Assembly (NCBI GenBank): GCA_002449845.1
Contig: DJXW01000017.1
Span: forward strand, 67,942-131,941
Length of the DNA: 64,000 nt
Direction of reading: 5' to 3'
Origin: Prevotella sp. UBA6994
Lineage (GTDB): Bacteria; Bacteroidota; Bacteroidia; Bacteroidales; Bacteroidaceae
The position numbers and the translations under genes were made by a program. Under the pieces are notes generated by a model. That model searched no databases. It saw only the letters and a program-made list of their open reading frames with translations, and was not told the DNA's origin. Position 1 is the first letter of the stretch. Every line of letters begins with the position of its first letter. This document shows positions 1 through 8,660 of the stretch, piece after piece.

Positions 1-2
1 GT

Positions 3-1049
3 GCAAAAAACGGAGAGAACTACCACAACATGGACGTTTATGGAGCATCCTTGAACTTGCTTCTCAATTCTCGTTTAGGAAAGACTTCCATTGGTACAGA
101 CGTTCGCAAAGAGCATCTATTGAGTACGGCTTACGGCGAATTACTGAACGAGAAGGATTGGAAAGACATTCATGGGAGCAATCGTCAATACGACAAGAAA
201 GGCCAAAGGACTAACCTCAGCGTTTTTGCCGAGCACAACATCTTACTGAAGAAATGGACTATCTCAGCTGGATTGCTCTACAACCATATTACGGCTCCTT
301 CATCACAACTCTCTTCCACCTCATCTGTAAGTCCTGGCATTGACGTGAGCTTTAGACCAACTAACCATTGGAAACTGACAGCTTCTTGGAACAATGCCAT
401 TCGTGTGCCTACATACACAGATTTGTACACAAGCAACGTGGTTCAACAAGGAGACATCAACTTGAAACCAGAGAAAAACAATACGTTTAAAGTGGTGAGC
501 AGATGGTTTAATCCTTATCTTGACATTACCGCAAATGTCTTTTATAGTCGTGCAACCAACCTGATTGACTGGGTTTATGAAAGCAAGGAAAGCACCAAAT
601 ATCATGCGCTCAACATTGGAAAGGTGGACAACGTTGGAGCAAGCATCACAACAGATATAGACTTGGCTTTTCTTGCGCCAAACAGTTCTGTCTCATTACC
701 TCAACTGAAATTGGGCTATGCGTATATTCACCAAGACCATGAGACGGAGCATCAAATATATAAGTCGCTCTATGCGTTGGAATACCTAAGACATAAGGTT
801 ACCATACAACTGTCACAAAAAATATGGAAACATCTTTCGGCAAATTGTCAATACAGATGGCAGCAACGCACCAACGGGTTTCATCCTTATTCTAAAATCG
901 ACATGAAGATTACTTGGGATGTGCCTCAATATAGTATTTACCTCAACATTGACAACCTCACCAACCACCGATATTATGACATTGGTTCGGTGCAGCAACC
1001 AGGAATTTGGTTCATGGTAGGAGCTAAATATCGCTGTTCTATATTTTGA
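3..1049 (+). CDS. TonB-dependent outer membrane receptor, C-terminal part (5' truncated)
   Basis: The frame is open to the left edge, so only the C-terminal part of the beta-barrel (about 349 residues) is present and the plug lies outside the window. The protein shows the alternating aromatic/polar strands of a porin-like barrel, with phrases typical of TonB-dependent siderophore or cobalamin receptors: SFRPTNHWKLTASWNNAIRVPTYTDLY, a classic barrel segment abbreviated here as R-V-P-T-Y-T-D, then LKPEKNNTF, and near the end NIDNLTNHRYYD. The terminal residue is Phe, as usual for outer membrane barrels. It would import a metal chelate or vitamin using TonB energy. The substrate cannot be told without the N-terminus; BtuB-like is a guess. 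It is followed by a strong terminator. Confidence 0.85.
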   Translation, partial: AKNGENYHNMDVYGASLNLLLNSRLGKTSIGTDVRKEHLLSTAYGELLNEKDWKDIHGSNRQYDKKGQRTNLSVFAEHNILLKKWTISAGLLYNHITAPSSQLSSTSSVSPGIDVSFRPTNHWKLTASWNNAIRVPTYTDLYTSNVVQQGDINLKPEKNNTFKVVSRWFNPYLDITANVFYSRATNLIDWVYESKESTKYHALNIGKVDNVGASITTDIDLAFLAPNSSVSLPQLKLGYAYIHQDHETEHQIYKSLYALEYLRHKVTIQLSQKIWKHLSANCQYRWQQRTNGFHPYSKIDMKITWDVPQYSIYLNIDNLTNHRYYDIGSVQQPGIWFMVGAKYRCSIF

Positions 1050-1056
1050 TGATGGG

Positions 1057-1096
1057 TGTCCGCTAAACTTGCTTTTGGCGGACATCTTTCTTTTTT
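1057..1096 (+). terminator. Intrinsic terminator of the TonB receptor gene
   Basis: The arms TGTCCGC (1057-1063) and GCGGACA (1078-1084) form a perfect 7-bp stem, followed by a T-rich run (TCTTTCTTTTTT). It lies 8 bases after the stop codon. Confidence 0.85.
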
Positions 1097-1129
1097 CTTC
1101 TATAACTCATATATCATCAAAAAAAGTAT

Positions 1130-1137
1130 TATCTTTG
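1130..1137 (+). promoter_or_regulatory. Bacteroidota -7 box TATCTTTG
   Basis: It matches TAnnTTTG and lies 33 bases before the start codon of the DUF4419 gene, after the preceding terminator. No clear -33 TTTG was found. Confidence 0.6.
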
Positions 1138-1170
1138 CACACAATAATATAAATACCTTATTACGTTAAC

Positions 1171-2610
1171 ATGATCAGCCTAACAATTACACATATCCAG
1201 CAAAAACTGCTCATCGTATCTATCGCTTTGATCTGTTTTACAACTTCTGTCACAGGTAAAGAAAAAATCTCTAAGATTATTTCTCGACAGGATGGGAGCA
1301 TCACGTTTGTGGTTGACGAGAATTTGTCACCTGCTGAAAAAAGGGACAGAAACACCACTAGCGACAAAATAGCTCAACTCATGCGGGCAGAAGAACAGGT
1401 TGAAGCTGAAAGATTTGAAATCATAACCAGCAGCTTTGCCAACGACAACAACCTGAGATACTTGGGAGAGGATGCGTTCTTTCAGTGTATGGTAAGGGCT
1501 TACGCAGAGCATCGTTCGATAGTGATTTCTCCTGATATGGTATGGTTGATTATCAGTCAGGGATTTGCTCGTTACGTCAACGAACATGCCGAGGAGTTAC
1601 GACCATTATTGGTGAATCATAAGGGTAAGATGGACTTGGTCATAGAGTCTGGACAAGACTTACTTTCTGACGAGACCGACTGGCAAAAGCTTATCAGAGA
1701 TTTCACATCACAAATAGACAAGCATACAAAGAAAGACATCGCCAAAATCATTACGTCTGATTTCTCGACAACTACTCCAACGGAACGCATTGCCTCGCAG
1801 ATTACGTTGATGGAAAGTGTGAAGAGTTACTTTGAATATATCGTTTTTCGCATTGCCTGCGGCATTCCATCCATCACATTGAAAGGAACACCCAAAGATT
1901 GGCAACTGATATTGGAGAAGACTCGCTCGTTGAGTCAGTATGGTCTTAGTGAATGGACCAAAGAATTAGAACCTATTTTGGGGGAATTTGTACAAGCCGC
2001 AAAAGGTAAACCCAACCAAGAGTTCTGGCAAGGAATTGTCAAAAAGAAACGAATAGATCAATTATCAGGTGGTTGGTGCAGTCCTAACAAACCAACGGAA
2101 TTAGATGGTTGGATATTGAAACTCTTTCCAGATAAGAACGGTGTTACTTTAGGAAACATTTCACATACCAAACATGCACCTTCAGAATGGGTGCGAGTGG
2201 GATTTAAATACTTGCAACTCTCACCTACAGACGGTACTGTCATCAGCGAAACACCTATGGAACTATGGGCAGGTTTTATCGGTGTGGAAGATGATGCTCT
2301 CAACAACACGCTCACTCCAAAGATTGGTTGGATGGTAGGTGTTGCAAAAGACATGGATAGCGAAGAAATGTTGAATAACCTCAAGAAGATGAACGATGGT
2401 TTCGGTATTAGACTGCGAGTAAAGGAAGTACCTGAAATACTCTCTCGTTTACCTCACATCAAACTGTTACATCTTGAGTTCACTGATACTGTCGTTTTAC
2501 CCAACTGGCTCGAAAACATCCAGATAGATGATTTGCTTATCCGTGGGAATATGACCGAACAAGAGAAGGAAAAAATCAAGAAGCGCTTTCCGATAGCGAG
2601 ATTCAAGTAA
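1171..2610 (+). CDS. DUF4419 domain secreted protein
   Basis: This 479-residue protein has an N-terminal signal peptide (hydrophobic segment at about 11-29, likely cleavage after TSVTG). The body carries the signature I associate with DUF4419: RSIVISPDMVWLIISQGFA (about 115-133) followed by a helical HAEELRPLLVNHKG stretch, and later GGWCSPNKPTELDGWILKLF (about 300-320). The biochemical function of the family is unknown; members occur in bacteria and fungi as single copies. It is monocistronic, with its own -7 box, and ends only 8 bases from the convergent inositol-phosphatase gene, leaving little room for a terminator. Family assignment is by recall of the motif. Confidence 0.8.
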   Translation: MISLTITHIQQKLLIVSIALICFTTSVTGKEKISKIISRQDGSITFVVDENLSPAEKRDRNTTSDKIAQLMRAEEQVEAERFEIITSSFANDNNLRYLGEDAFFQCMVRAYAEHRSIVISPDMVWLIISQGFARYVNEHAEELRPLLVNHKGKMDLVIESGQDLLSDETDWQKLIRDFTSQIDKHTKKDIAKIITSDFSTTTPTERIASQITLMESVKSYFEYIVFRIACGIPSITLKGTPKDWQLILEKTRSLSQYGLSEWTKELEPILGEFVQAAKGKPNQEFWQGIVKKKRIDQLSGGWCSPNKPTELDGWILKLFPDKNGVTLGNISHTKHAPSEWVRVGFKYLQLSPTDGTVISETPMELWAGFIGVEDDALNNTLTPKIGWMVGVAKDMDSEEMLNNLKKMNDGFGIRLRVKEVPEILSRLPHIKLLHLEFTDTVVLPNWLENIQIDDLLIRGNMTEQEKEKIKKRFPIARFK

Positions 2611-2618
2611 CATGCCGT

Positions 2619-3404
2619 TTATACATCCTTTAAGGAAACAGCTTGAAGCATTTCCGAATGAATCACGCCATTGGTCGCCACGACACTATTGCCCTGCGTG
2701 AATTCATTATTGCCATCGTAATCGGTAACATTTCCTCCTGCTTCTTGTACAATCAGTGCTCCTGCCATATAATCCCACTGACCAATATATTTCTCTACGT
2801 AAGCATCAAGACGACTTGCTGCCACATAGCAAAGGGCAATGGCTGCGGATCCTATCATGCGAATGCTCGCTGCCTTACCATAGAACGTGTCTAATAAGTG
2901 TTTAGCCACCGGACCATAAGCCTCACTATTATATGGCAACTGCAAGCAAAGCAAAGCATCATCAATACTACGATGACTTACTTGTAAACGTTTGCCGTTA
3001 CACCATGCACCTCCACCCTGCCAAGCATAGTAACATTCTCTGGTGGTTACTTCATAAACCACACCAAGCAGAATCTCATGACCTTTGCACAAGGCTATGC
3101 TCACGCAATAAGGTGGATAATCATGAATGAAATTGGTTGTTCCGTCAAGAGGATCTACCACCCAGCAATATTGTTCATGGTGGTAAGTGGCTGATCCTTC
3201 TTCGGTGATAAAGCCAGCCTCTGGAAGTAGTTGGCGAAGTGACTCAACGATAATTTGCTCAGATGATTTATCTACATAAGACACGTAATCATGTGCATGT
3301 TTACGTTCTATTTGACGGTCATCAAAACGCTTGCGCTCTTCAGCGATATAGTTTCCTGCCCGCTGAGCCACAACGCACACTTCCTTCGTCAGTTTTTCCA
3401 ACAT
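2619..3404 (-). CDS. Inositol monophosphatase family protein
   Basis: This 261-residue cytosolic protein has the two family signatures. Motif 1 is WVVDPLDGTTNFIH (about 81-94), whose two Asp residues and following Gly-Thr bind Mg and phosphate, preceded by Glu 68/69 of ITEEG. Motif 2 is WDYMAGALIVQEAGG (about 210-224). The family removes phosphate from inositol phosphates, 3'-phosphoadenosine phosphates (CysQ) or related small molecules; the sequence alone does not decide which. It is the last gene of an operon, one base after the VanX-like gene, so translational coupling is likely. Length is normal for SuhB/CysQ-type enzymes. Confidence 0.88.
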   Translation of the reverse strand: MLEKLTKEVCVVAQRAGNYIAEERKRFDDRQIERKHAHDYVSYVDKSSEQIIVESLRQLLPEAGFITEEGSATYHHEQYCWVVDPLDGTTNFIHDYPPYCVSIALCKGHEILLGVVYEVTTRECYYAWQGGGAWCNGKRLQVSHRSIDDALLCLQLPYNSEAYGPVAKHLLDTFYGKAASIRMIGSAAIALCYVAASRLDAYVEKYIGQWDYMAGALIVQEAGGNVTDYDGNNEFTQGNSVVATNGVIHSEMLQAVSLKDV

Positions 3405-3405
3405 A

Positions 3406-4164
3406 TCACTTAACTATCTTCTTAACAGGGAACGTGAAATATGTTTCGGGGAATGGTTCGTTCTCCAAGGTGAAATGCCACCATTCTGTGGTCATAGGTT
3501 TAAAGCCATGACGCAACATGGCTGAACGCAGTATCATACGATTACGGAACTGCTCAGCTGTAAGTTTTTTGCCTGGTGTATAGACATTGGTTTCCGGATT
3601 GCCACCATAATCGGGATGACTCTCTACGCCAAACCAATCAAATGTTCCACCCATATCAAGCTCTTTCTCCGTATTCATGTCGAAGAGAGTCAGGTCTAAG
3701 GTAGAACCTCTGGTATGGCCACTGTGCTCACAGATGTATTCTTGTGGGAAGAGTACGTTCTTGTCAAGGTCGGGATAGAAATATCGTTTCATCAACGTGT
3801 CATTCACGTCCTTGCTCCATCTTACGAAATGATCTACGGCACACTGAGGACGATAAGCATCATAGATTTTCAATCGATAACCCAATGCCTTGACGTCATC
3901 ACTCACGGCACGAAGACTGTCTGCAGCCACGCGGGAGAGCAACGCCGTTGGTTCTTCGTATCCATCAATGCGGGTTCCTACGAAATTGTATGTGCTAAAA
4001 TACCTGATTTCAAGAATGGCATCTGGCACGACATCGGTTAATGTAACAAACTGACTGTTGTCATTGGTGGTTCCCGTTACGGGGTTTGTCTTGCTTTTGC
4101 AAGAAAACAACAGACAACTTACAATAAAGATTGTTACTGGAATTTGAGAAATGTAACGATTCAT
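3406..4164 (-). CDS. ddpX: D-alanyl-D-alanine dipeptidase (VanX/DdpX type) lipoprotein
   Basis: This 252-residue protein has a lipoprotein signal with Cys22 (CLLFSC). The M15D peptidase zinc site is visible: SGHTRGSTLD supplies His150 and Asp157, and EWWHF supplies catalytic Glu227 and zinc ligand His230. YDAYRPQ contains the Arg (about 105) that polarises the substrate in VanX. It should hydrolyse D-Ala-D-Ala (or D,D-dipeptides) in the periplasm, salvaging cell-wall turnover products. Nothing nearby suggests glycopeptide resistance (no VanH or VanA), so a nutritional or recycling role is likelier. It sits 15 bases after the GH5 gene and 1 base before the inositol-phosphatase gene. Confidence 0.88.
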   Translation of the reverse strand: MNRYISQIPVTIFIVSCLLFSCKSKTNPVTGTTNDNSQFVTLTDVVPDAILEIRYFSTYNFVGTRIDGYEEPTALLSRVAADSLRAVSDDVKALGYRLKIYDAYRPQCAVDHFVRWSKDVNDTLMKRYFYPDLDKNVLFPQEYICEHSGHTRGSTLDLTLFDMNTEKELDMGGTFDWFGVESHPDYGGNPETNVYTPGKKLTAEQFRNRMILRSAMLRHGFKPMTTEWWHFTLENEPFPETYFTFPVKKIVK

Positions 4165-4179
4165 AATTGAATGATTATA

Positions 4180-5916
4180 TCAATATATTAATATCTTCTT
4201 ACCGTTCTTGATGAATATGCCACGACTGGGATTGAGCACTCGTTGCCCGGATAAGTTATAAATATGATTATCTACGGGAGTATTGACCGTCGTGGAAACA
4301 ATTCCAGAAGGTTTCTTTGTAGATTGAGCTTCCATCGTACATCCCCAAAAAGGACTGACCCTCACTTCCACCTGTGTACCATCGTTTTTAATAAGATACA
4401 CCTTGTTCACACTGATGGAATAGGGTTCAGCTTGCATATATTGCAAGGTTATTCGGCGAGACTTTGCTCCTAAAGAGGTTCGATTGAAGTTAAGGGTTGT
4501 GATGGCTGACGAAACGTTAGTGTGTTGCGTCTTACTATCTGTTTCACCATAGACCTTGATTTGCAGGCTCCCATTTTTGGGAGTCTCTCCAAGTTCCAGA
4601 CGAATGCCTTTATAACTACTGAGGCTGATTTCATTACTACTGAGATTCAACTCCGTCCATTGCCCAGAATAGTTGATCAAATAACTCGTTATCTCATAAT
4701 CATCCTCCGTAAGCAATCTGGGATTATAACCTTCACCATAATAAGCCTTTAAGATGGTCTCTGCCAAATCAGGTTGAGAGAAAGCCGGCAAAGAACGGGC
4801 TGGTCCATCACTGATTCCCATCCAGAAGAAAGTACCATAACCGTATGTCTTGGATTGCTCTATGAAATTCTTGGCAAAACTGAGTACGTTGGAACGTCTG
4901 TCATAATAATCATTGCCACTGCTGGTTCCCCATTCTCCGATAATTACGGGAGCTCCTTTGCTGACGAGATAAGTATTGAGATCTCTGAACGTCTGACTCA
5001 CTTCGTTTTTGGCTGATGTCAGATTATCCACATTGGGATAGGTGTGTACTTGAAAGATAAGATGTCCCTCTGTGATGTCATCAGGCAATTTCATTTGTTT
5101 CAAAGGATCTTGCAAGTGAGAATTCCAAGTTCCTGATCCACAACATGCAGCGTACGTGTTCACCACAAGGTTTCGCTTGGCATTGTTGCCTCCCGTTGCA
5201 CGGACAGTATTCACGAAACTCTGAGCGTATGCGTTGATGGCATTGTAAGCAGAAGTAGCAACCGTAGCATTATAACTATTAGGAGCCGCAAAGGAAGCAA
5301 AGCACCATGAATTGTATGTATCAAGCATCTCGTTGTAACTCTCGAAGAGCAAATGCTCATCATAGTCTTTAAACTCTTCTGCTATTTGCTTCCAAAGAAA
5401 TTCGAAACGTTCCTTCTGCTGATTATAAACCGTCTCGTCTGCCTTCAACCATGACTTGGTGCTATTACTGTCTGCTCCCGTGTCATGATGAACATTCAGG
5501 ATGCAATACATTCCTGTATTCAACACATAATCTACCACTTCGTGCACACGTTTCATCCACGCCACATCCACCTTGTTGTTAGCATCCATGTGTGGATACC
5601 AAGTCACAGGGACACGAATAGCTCCGAACCCCGCATCATGCATCATTTGCATCAACTCGGCTTTCGTAACGGGTTGTCCCCACATGGTTTCAGATTCTCT
5701 GGGATTTGTCACTCTCGAACCATTGTGCGAATCAAAGGTATTTCCTAAGTTCCATCCCACTTTCATATTCTTTACCGCTTCAGTGGCTGTTTCAAACGCC
5801 CCATTCTCATCGTCAGCCCATGCAACCGACACAAAGAAAAATGTCAACACGCTCACCAACATAGCCCTGATAACCAAGACTCTATTCCCTTTCCATTCCA
5901 TGTTTCTTATTGCCAT
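4180..5916 (-). CDS. Secreted GH5 endoglucanase-like glycoside hydrolase with C-terminal tail
   Basis: From the ATG at 5916 the protein is 578 residues. An ATG at 5946 is in frame but lies inside the predicted -7 box (5944-5951), so it is rejected; ATG 5901 is also possible. A signal peptide ends near VAWA. The GH5 features are WNLGNTFD, the acid/base Glu in ESYNEM (about 196) and the nucleophile in IIGEWGTS (Glu about 328), typical of cellulases, mannanases or xyloglucanases. A beta-sandwich domain follows (about 370-510) and the end is IYNLSGQRVLNPSRGIFI followed by a Lys-rich strand, the tail of type IX-like secreted proteins. It is the first gene of an operon with ddpX. It probably cuts a beta-1,4-glucan or mannan; the exact substrate is unknown. 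Confidence 0.88.
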   Translation of the reverse strand: MAIRNMEWKGNRVLVIRAMLVSVLTFFFVSVAWADDENGAFETATEAVKNMKVGWNLGNTFDSHNGSRVTNPRESETMWGQPVTKAELMQMMHDAGFGAIRVPVTWYPHMDANNKVDVAWMKRVHEVVDYVLNTGMYCILNVHHDTGADSNSTKSWLKADETVYNQQKERFEFLWKQIAEEFKDYDEHLLFESYNEMLDTYNSWCFASFAAPNSYNATVATSAYNAINAYAQSFVNTVRATGGNNAKRNLVVNTYAACCGSGTWNSHLQDPLKQMKLPDDITEGHLIFQVHTYPNVDNLTSAKNEVSQTFRDLNTYLVSKGAPVIIGEWGTSSGNDYYDRRSNVLSFAKNFIEQSKTYGYGTFFWMGISDGPARSLPAFSQPDLAETILKAYYGEGYNPRLLTEDDYEITSYLINYSGQWTELNLSSNEISLSSYKGIRLELGETPKNGSLQIKVYGETDSKTQHTNVSSAITTLNFNRTSLGAKSRRITLQYMQAEPYSISVNKVYLIKNDGTQVEVRVSPFWGCTMEAQSTKKPSGIVSTTVNTPVDNHIYNLSGQRVLNPSRGIFIKNGKKILIY

Positions 5917-5943
5917 AATAGATACACATATATTCCACTGTTG

Positions 5944-5974
5944 CAAAATTACAATGATTCAGTTAAAAAGCCAA
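5944..5974 (-). promoter_or_regulatory. Promoter of the GH5-ddpX-phosphatase operon
   Basis: On the minus strand a -7 box TAATTTTG (5944-5951) is preceded, about 20 bases away, by TTTG (complement of CAAA at 5972-5975), a good Bacteroidota promoter. It rules out the ATG at 5946 as the GH5 start. Confidence 0.6.
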
Positions 5975-6044
5975 ACTTTGTTGAAGAAAAATTAAAAAAA
6001 ATGAATATAATAAACCAAAGAAATACTCATCATGTTAATGACCA

Positions 6045-6086
6045 ATCAAAAAGAGGGTAACATCACCTTGTGCTACCCTCTTTCTA
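6045..6086 (-). terminator. Intrinsic terminator of maeB (possibly bidirectional)
   Basis: AGAGGGTA (6052-6059) pairs with TACCCTCT (6074-6081). Read on the minus strand the stem is followed by TTTTTGA. On the plus strand it is followed by TTCTATTT, so weak activity in that direction is possible. Confidence 0.8.
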
Positions 6087-6090
6087 TTTG

Positions 6091-8391
6091 TTAGAACAAT
6101 ACCGATGCAGAGCGTTTCAGTTTCTCAACGTATGCGTCAAGTACGGCTACAGCTGTGATGTTGACCACATCTCTTACCGAACACTCGAAGTCGGTAAAGT
6201 GAATGGGTTTGTTCAATCCCATCTGAATCGGACCAATGATTTCGGCATCAGAATCTAATGCTTGAAGTAGTTTATAGCTACCATTGGCAGATGACATATT
6301 GGGGAACACCAACGTATTGACATCCAATCCCTTGAGACGAGTAAATGGATACTTATCGTCACGCAATTCCTTGTTCAAGGCAAAGTTGACTTGCATCTCT
6401 CCATCAATGGCAAGGTCTGGATATTTCTCTTGCATTTCAGCCACAGCTTGGTGAACGTTGGTCGGGCTACCTGTTTCATCCGTTCCGAAATTAGAATAAC
6501 TGATCATTGCTATTCGTGGTTCGTCATTAAAGAATTTCACGGTATGCGCGCTCAAACGAGCAATGTCAACCAGCACGTTCTTATCTGGGTGACGATTGAT
6601 AAGCGTATCGGCAATATAGAATGTTCCTTTCTTGGTATTCAATATGTGCATGGTACCGAAAGTGTCATATTCATTCCTAATACCAATCACTTCCTTTGCC
6701 ACCTTGATGGTATTAGAATATTTGGTATAGAGACCTGTGATAAATGCGTCTGCCTCACCTTGCTCTACCATCATCATACCGAAATAGTTGCGTTCATACA
6801 TCTTATCGTATGCCTCTTGGAAGGTGTAGCCTTGTCGTTGCCTTTTCTCCGCCAAGTGTTTGGCGTATGTTGCTCTGCGCCCTTGTTCCTGGTCTGCGCG
6901 CATGTCTATGATATTGATACCCGACAAGTCGAGTTTCAAACGTTGAGCCATACGATTGAGGCGGTCAGCATTACCCAAGAGAATCGGTTCGCAGATTCCT
7001 TCCATCTTTGCTTGCACGGCTGCTTTCATCATTGTGGGGTGTCCGCCTTCTGCAAATACCACTTTTTGAGGATGCAGACGAGCTGTATCATGCAACTTGC
7101 GGGTAAGTTTGGTCTCTTGACCCAATAGTTGCATCAGTCCTTTCTTATACACATCCCAGTCTGTAATAGGATGACGGGCAACACCACTGTCCATAGCAGC
7201 CTTCGCAACAGCAGCACTTACCTCGGTGATAAGACGAGGATCCACTGGTTTAGGAATGAAATATTTAGGTCCGAAAGTCAAGTCGTTTACGTGATAAACA
7301 TCATTGACCACATCGGGAACAGCCTCCTTTGCCAAGTTAGCAATGGCATGCACGGCAGCCATCTTCATCTCTTCATTGATAGCTTTTGCGTGTACGTCGA
7401 GCGCTCCTCTGAAGATATAAGGGAAACCAATCACGTTGTTGATTTGGTTAGGGTAATCGCTTCTGCCCGTTGCCATCAACACGTCAGGCCTACTTGCCAT
7501 TGCGTCTTCGTAAGATATTTCTGGCACTGGGTTAGCCAAGGCAAAGACAATAGGACGGTCAGCCATCGAGCGCACCATTGCCTGCGTGAGGATATTGCCT
7601 TTAGACAATCCCACGAAAACATCTGCTCCTACCATCGCCTCTTCTAATGTATGGACATCCTTACGGTCAGTGGCAAAGAGCTTCTTTTGTTCCGTCAGGT
7701 TTTCTCTGTCGCTCGTTATCACGCCCTTAGAGTCAATCATGACAATGTTTTCCTTCACGGCACCAAGGGCACAATAAAGTTTCGTACATGAAATGGCAGC
7801 CGCACCAGCACCATTCACTACGATTTTCACCTTTGAAATATCCTTTCCGGCAACCTCCAAAGCATTCTTCAAGCCAGCGGCTGAGATGATTGCCGTACCG
7901 TGTTGGTCATCGTGCATCACAGGAATGTCAAGGCTCTTCTTCAATCTTTCCTCGATGTAGAAACATTCCGGAGCCTTGATGTCCTCCAAGTTGATACCGC
8001 CAAACGAGGGAGCTATTCTTTCAACCGCCTCACAGAATTTCACGGGGTCTTTTTCGTCCACTTCTATGTCGAACACGTCTATGCCACCATAGATTTTGAA
8101 AAGCAATCCCTTTCCTTCCATCACAGGTTTTCCACTCATGGCACCAATGTCTCCCAGTCCGAGCACAGCCGTACCGTTGCTTATCACCGCCACCAAGTTG
8201 CCTTTGTCGGTGTATTTATAAACATTGTCAGGATTTTCTTGAATTTCCAAACAAGGAAAAGCTACTCCAGGAGAGTAGGCAAGGCTAAGGTCTGTTTGTG
8301 TTCTGTAGGGTTTGGTTGGTTTTACTTCAATCTTTCCCGGTCTTCCGCTCTGGTGATATTCCAGTGCGGCTTCTTTAGTTATTTTTACCAT
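6091..8391 (-). CDS. maeB: NADP-dependent malic enzyme with phosphotransacetylase-like domain
   Basis: This 766-residue protein has the normal length and architecture of MaeB. The N-terminal malic domain (about 1-150) has LAYSPGVA and GLGDIGAMSGKPVMEGK. The NAD(P)-binding domain has MHDDQHGTAII (about 159) and VVNGAGAAAISC (Rossmann glycine motif, about 190). The C-terminal third (about 430-766) is the phosphate acetyltransferase-like domain, which is regulatory rather than catalytic in studied MaeB proteins. It decarboxylates malate to pyruvate in the cytosol, making NADPH. It stands alone between its own promoter and terminator, divergent from the glycosyltransferase gene. Confidence 0.95.
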   Translation of the reverse strand: MVKITKEAALEYHQSGRPGKIEVKPTKPYRTQTDLSLAYSPGVAFPCLEIQENPDNVYKYTDKGNLVAVISNGTAVLGLGDIGAMSGKPVMEGKGLLFKIYGGIDVFDIEVDEKDPVKFCEAVERIAPSFGGINLEDIKAPECFYIEERLKKSLDIPVMHDDQHGTAIISAAGLKNALEVAGKDISKVKIVVNGAGAAAISCTKLYCALGAVKENIVMIDSKGVITSDRENLTEQKKLFATDRKDVHTLEEAMVGADVFVGLSKGNILTQAMVRSMADRPIVFALANPVPEISYEDAMASRPDVLMATGRSDYPNQINNVIGFPYIFRGALDVHAKAINEEMKMAAVHAIANLAKEAVPDVVNDVYHVNDLTFGPKYFIPKPVDPRLITEVSAAVAKAAMDSGVARHPITDWDVYKKGLMQLLGQETKLTRKLHDTARLHPQKVVFAEGGHPTMMKAAVQAKMEGICEPILLGNADRLNRMAQRLKLDLSGINIIDMRADQEQGRRATYAKHLAEKRQRQGYTFQEAYDKMYERNYFGMMMVEQGEADAFITGLYTKYSNTIKVAKEVIGIRNEYDTFGTMHILNTKKGTFYIADTLINRHPDKNVLVDIARLSAHTVKFFNDEPRIAMISYSNFGTDETGSPTNVHQAVAEMQEKYPDLAIDGEMQVNFALNKELRDDKYPFTRLKGLDVNTLVFPNMSSANGSYKLLQALDSDAEIIGPIQMGLNKPIHFTDFECSVRDVVNITAVAVLDAYVEKLKRSASVLF

Positions 8392-8421
8392 ATCAATTTA
8401 TAGTTTCAGGTTTCGTATCTG

Positions 8422-8453
8422 CAAAGGTAATAAAAAACACGGAATGTTGACAA
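8422..8453 (-). promoter_or_regulatory. maeB promoter
   Basis: Minus-strand -7 box TACCTTTG (8422-8429), with a TTG at 8451-8453 about 21 bases upstream. The 5' leader would be roughly 25 bases. Confidence 0.6.
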
Positions 8454-8599
8454 TACAATTCCTTGAAATTTTACCCATTATTTACCTTTTTTATAAATAA
8501 AGTCAACATCTTGTAACAGTTTGAGAGTACAAAAAGTTAGTTTTATAGTAAAATTGACGCATAAATTTATGTGTATTTGACAAATAATAGAATCATTTT

Positions 8600-8629
8600 T
8601 TGTGGTTCAAAAATTTTTTTGTATTTTTG
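8600..8629 (+). promoter_or_regulatory. Promoter of the glycosyltransferase/membrane protein pair
   Basis: TTG at 8600-8602 (within TTTTTTG), a 19-base spacer and TATTTTTG at 8622-8629, close to the Bacteroidota consensus. An AGGAG sits 1 base before the ATG at 8661, too close for an ideal ribosome site. Confidence 0.6.
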
Positions 8630-8660
8630 TAAATTATAAGCAAAATGAATATTTAGGAGT

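Noticed and set aside
3406..4164. Glycopeptide resistance role for the VanX-like gene
   Set aside because: No vanH, vanA-type ligase or vanRS genes are nearby; the gene sits in a GH5 operon and encodes a lipoprotein.
5917..5946. Upstream ATG for GH5 at 5946
   Set aside because: It overlaps the predicted -7 box and would put 10 polar residues before an otherwise good signal peptide.
6391..7647. Two open frames of 245 and 172 codons on the plus strand
   Set aside because: They are antisense to maeB, which is full length and fully conserved; their translations are His/Cys-rich as expected from an antisense frame.
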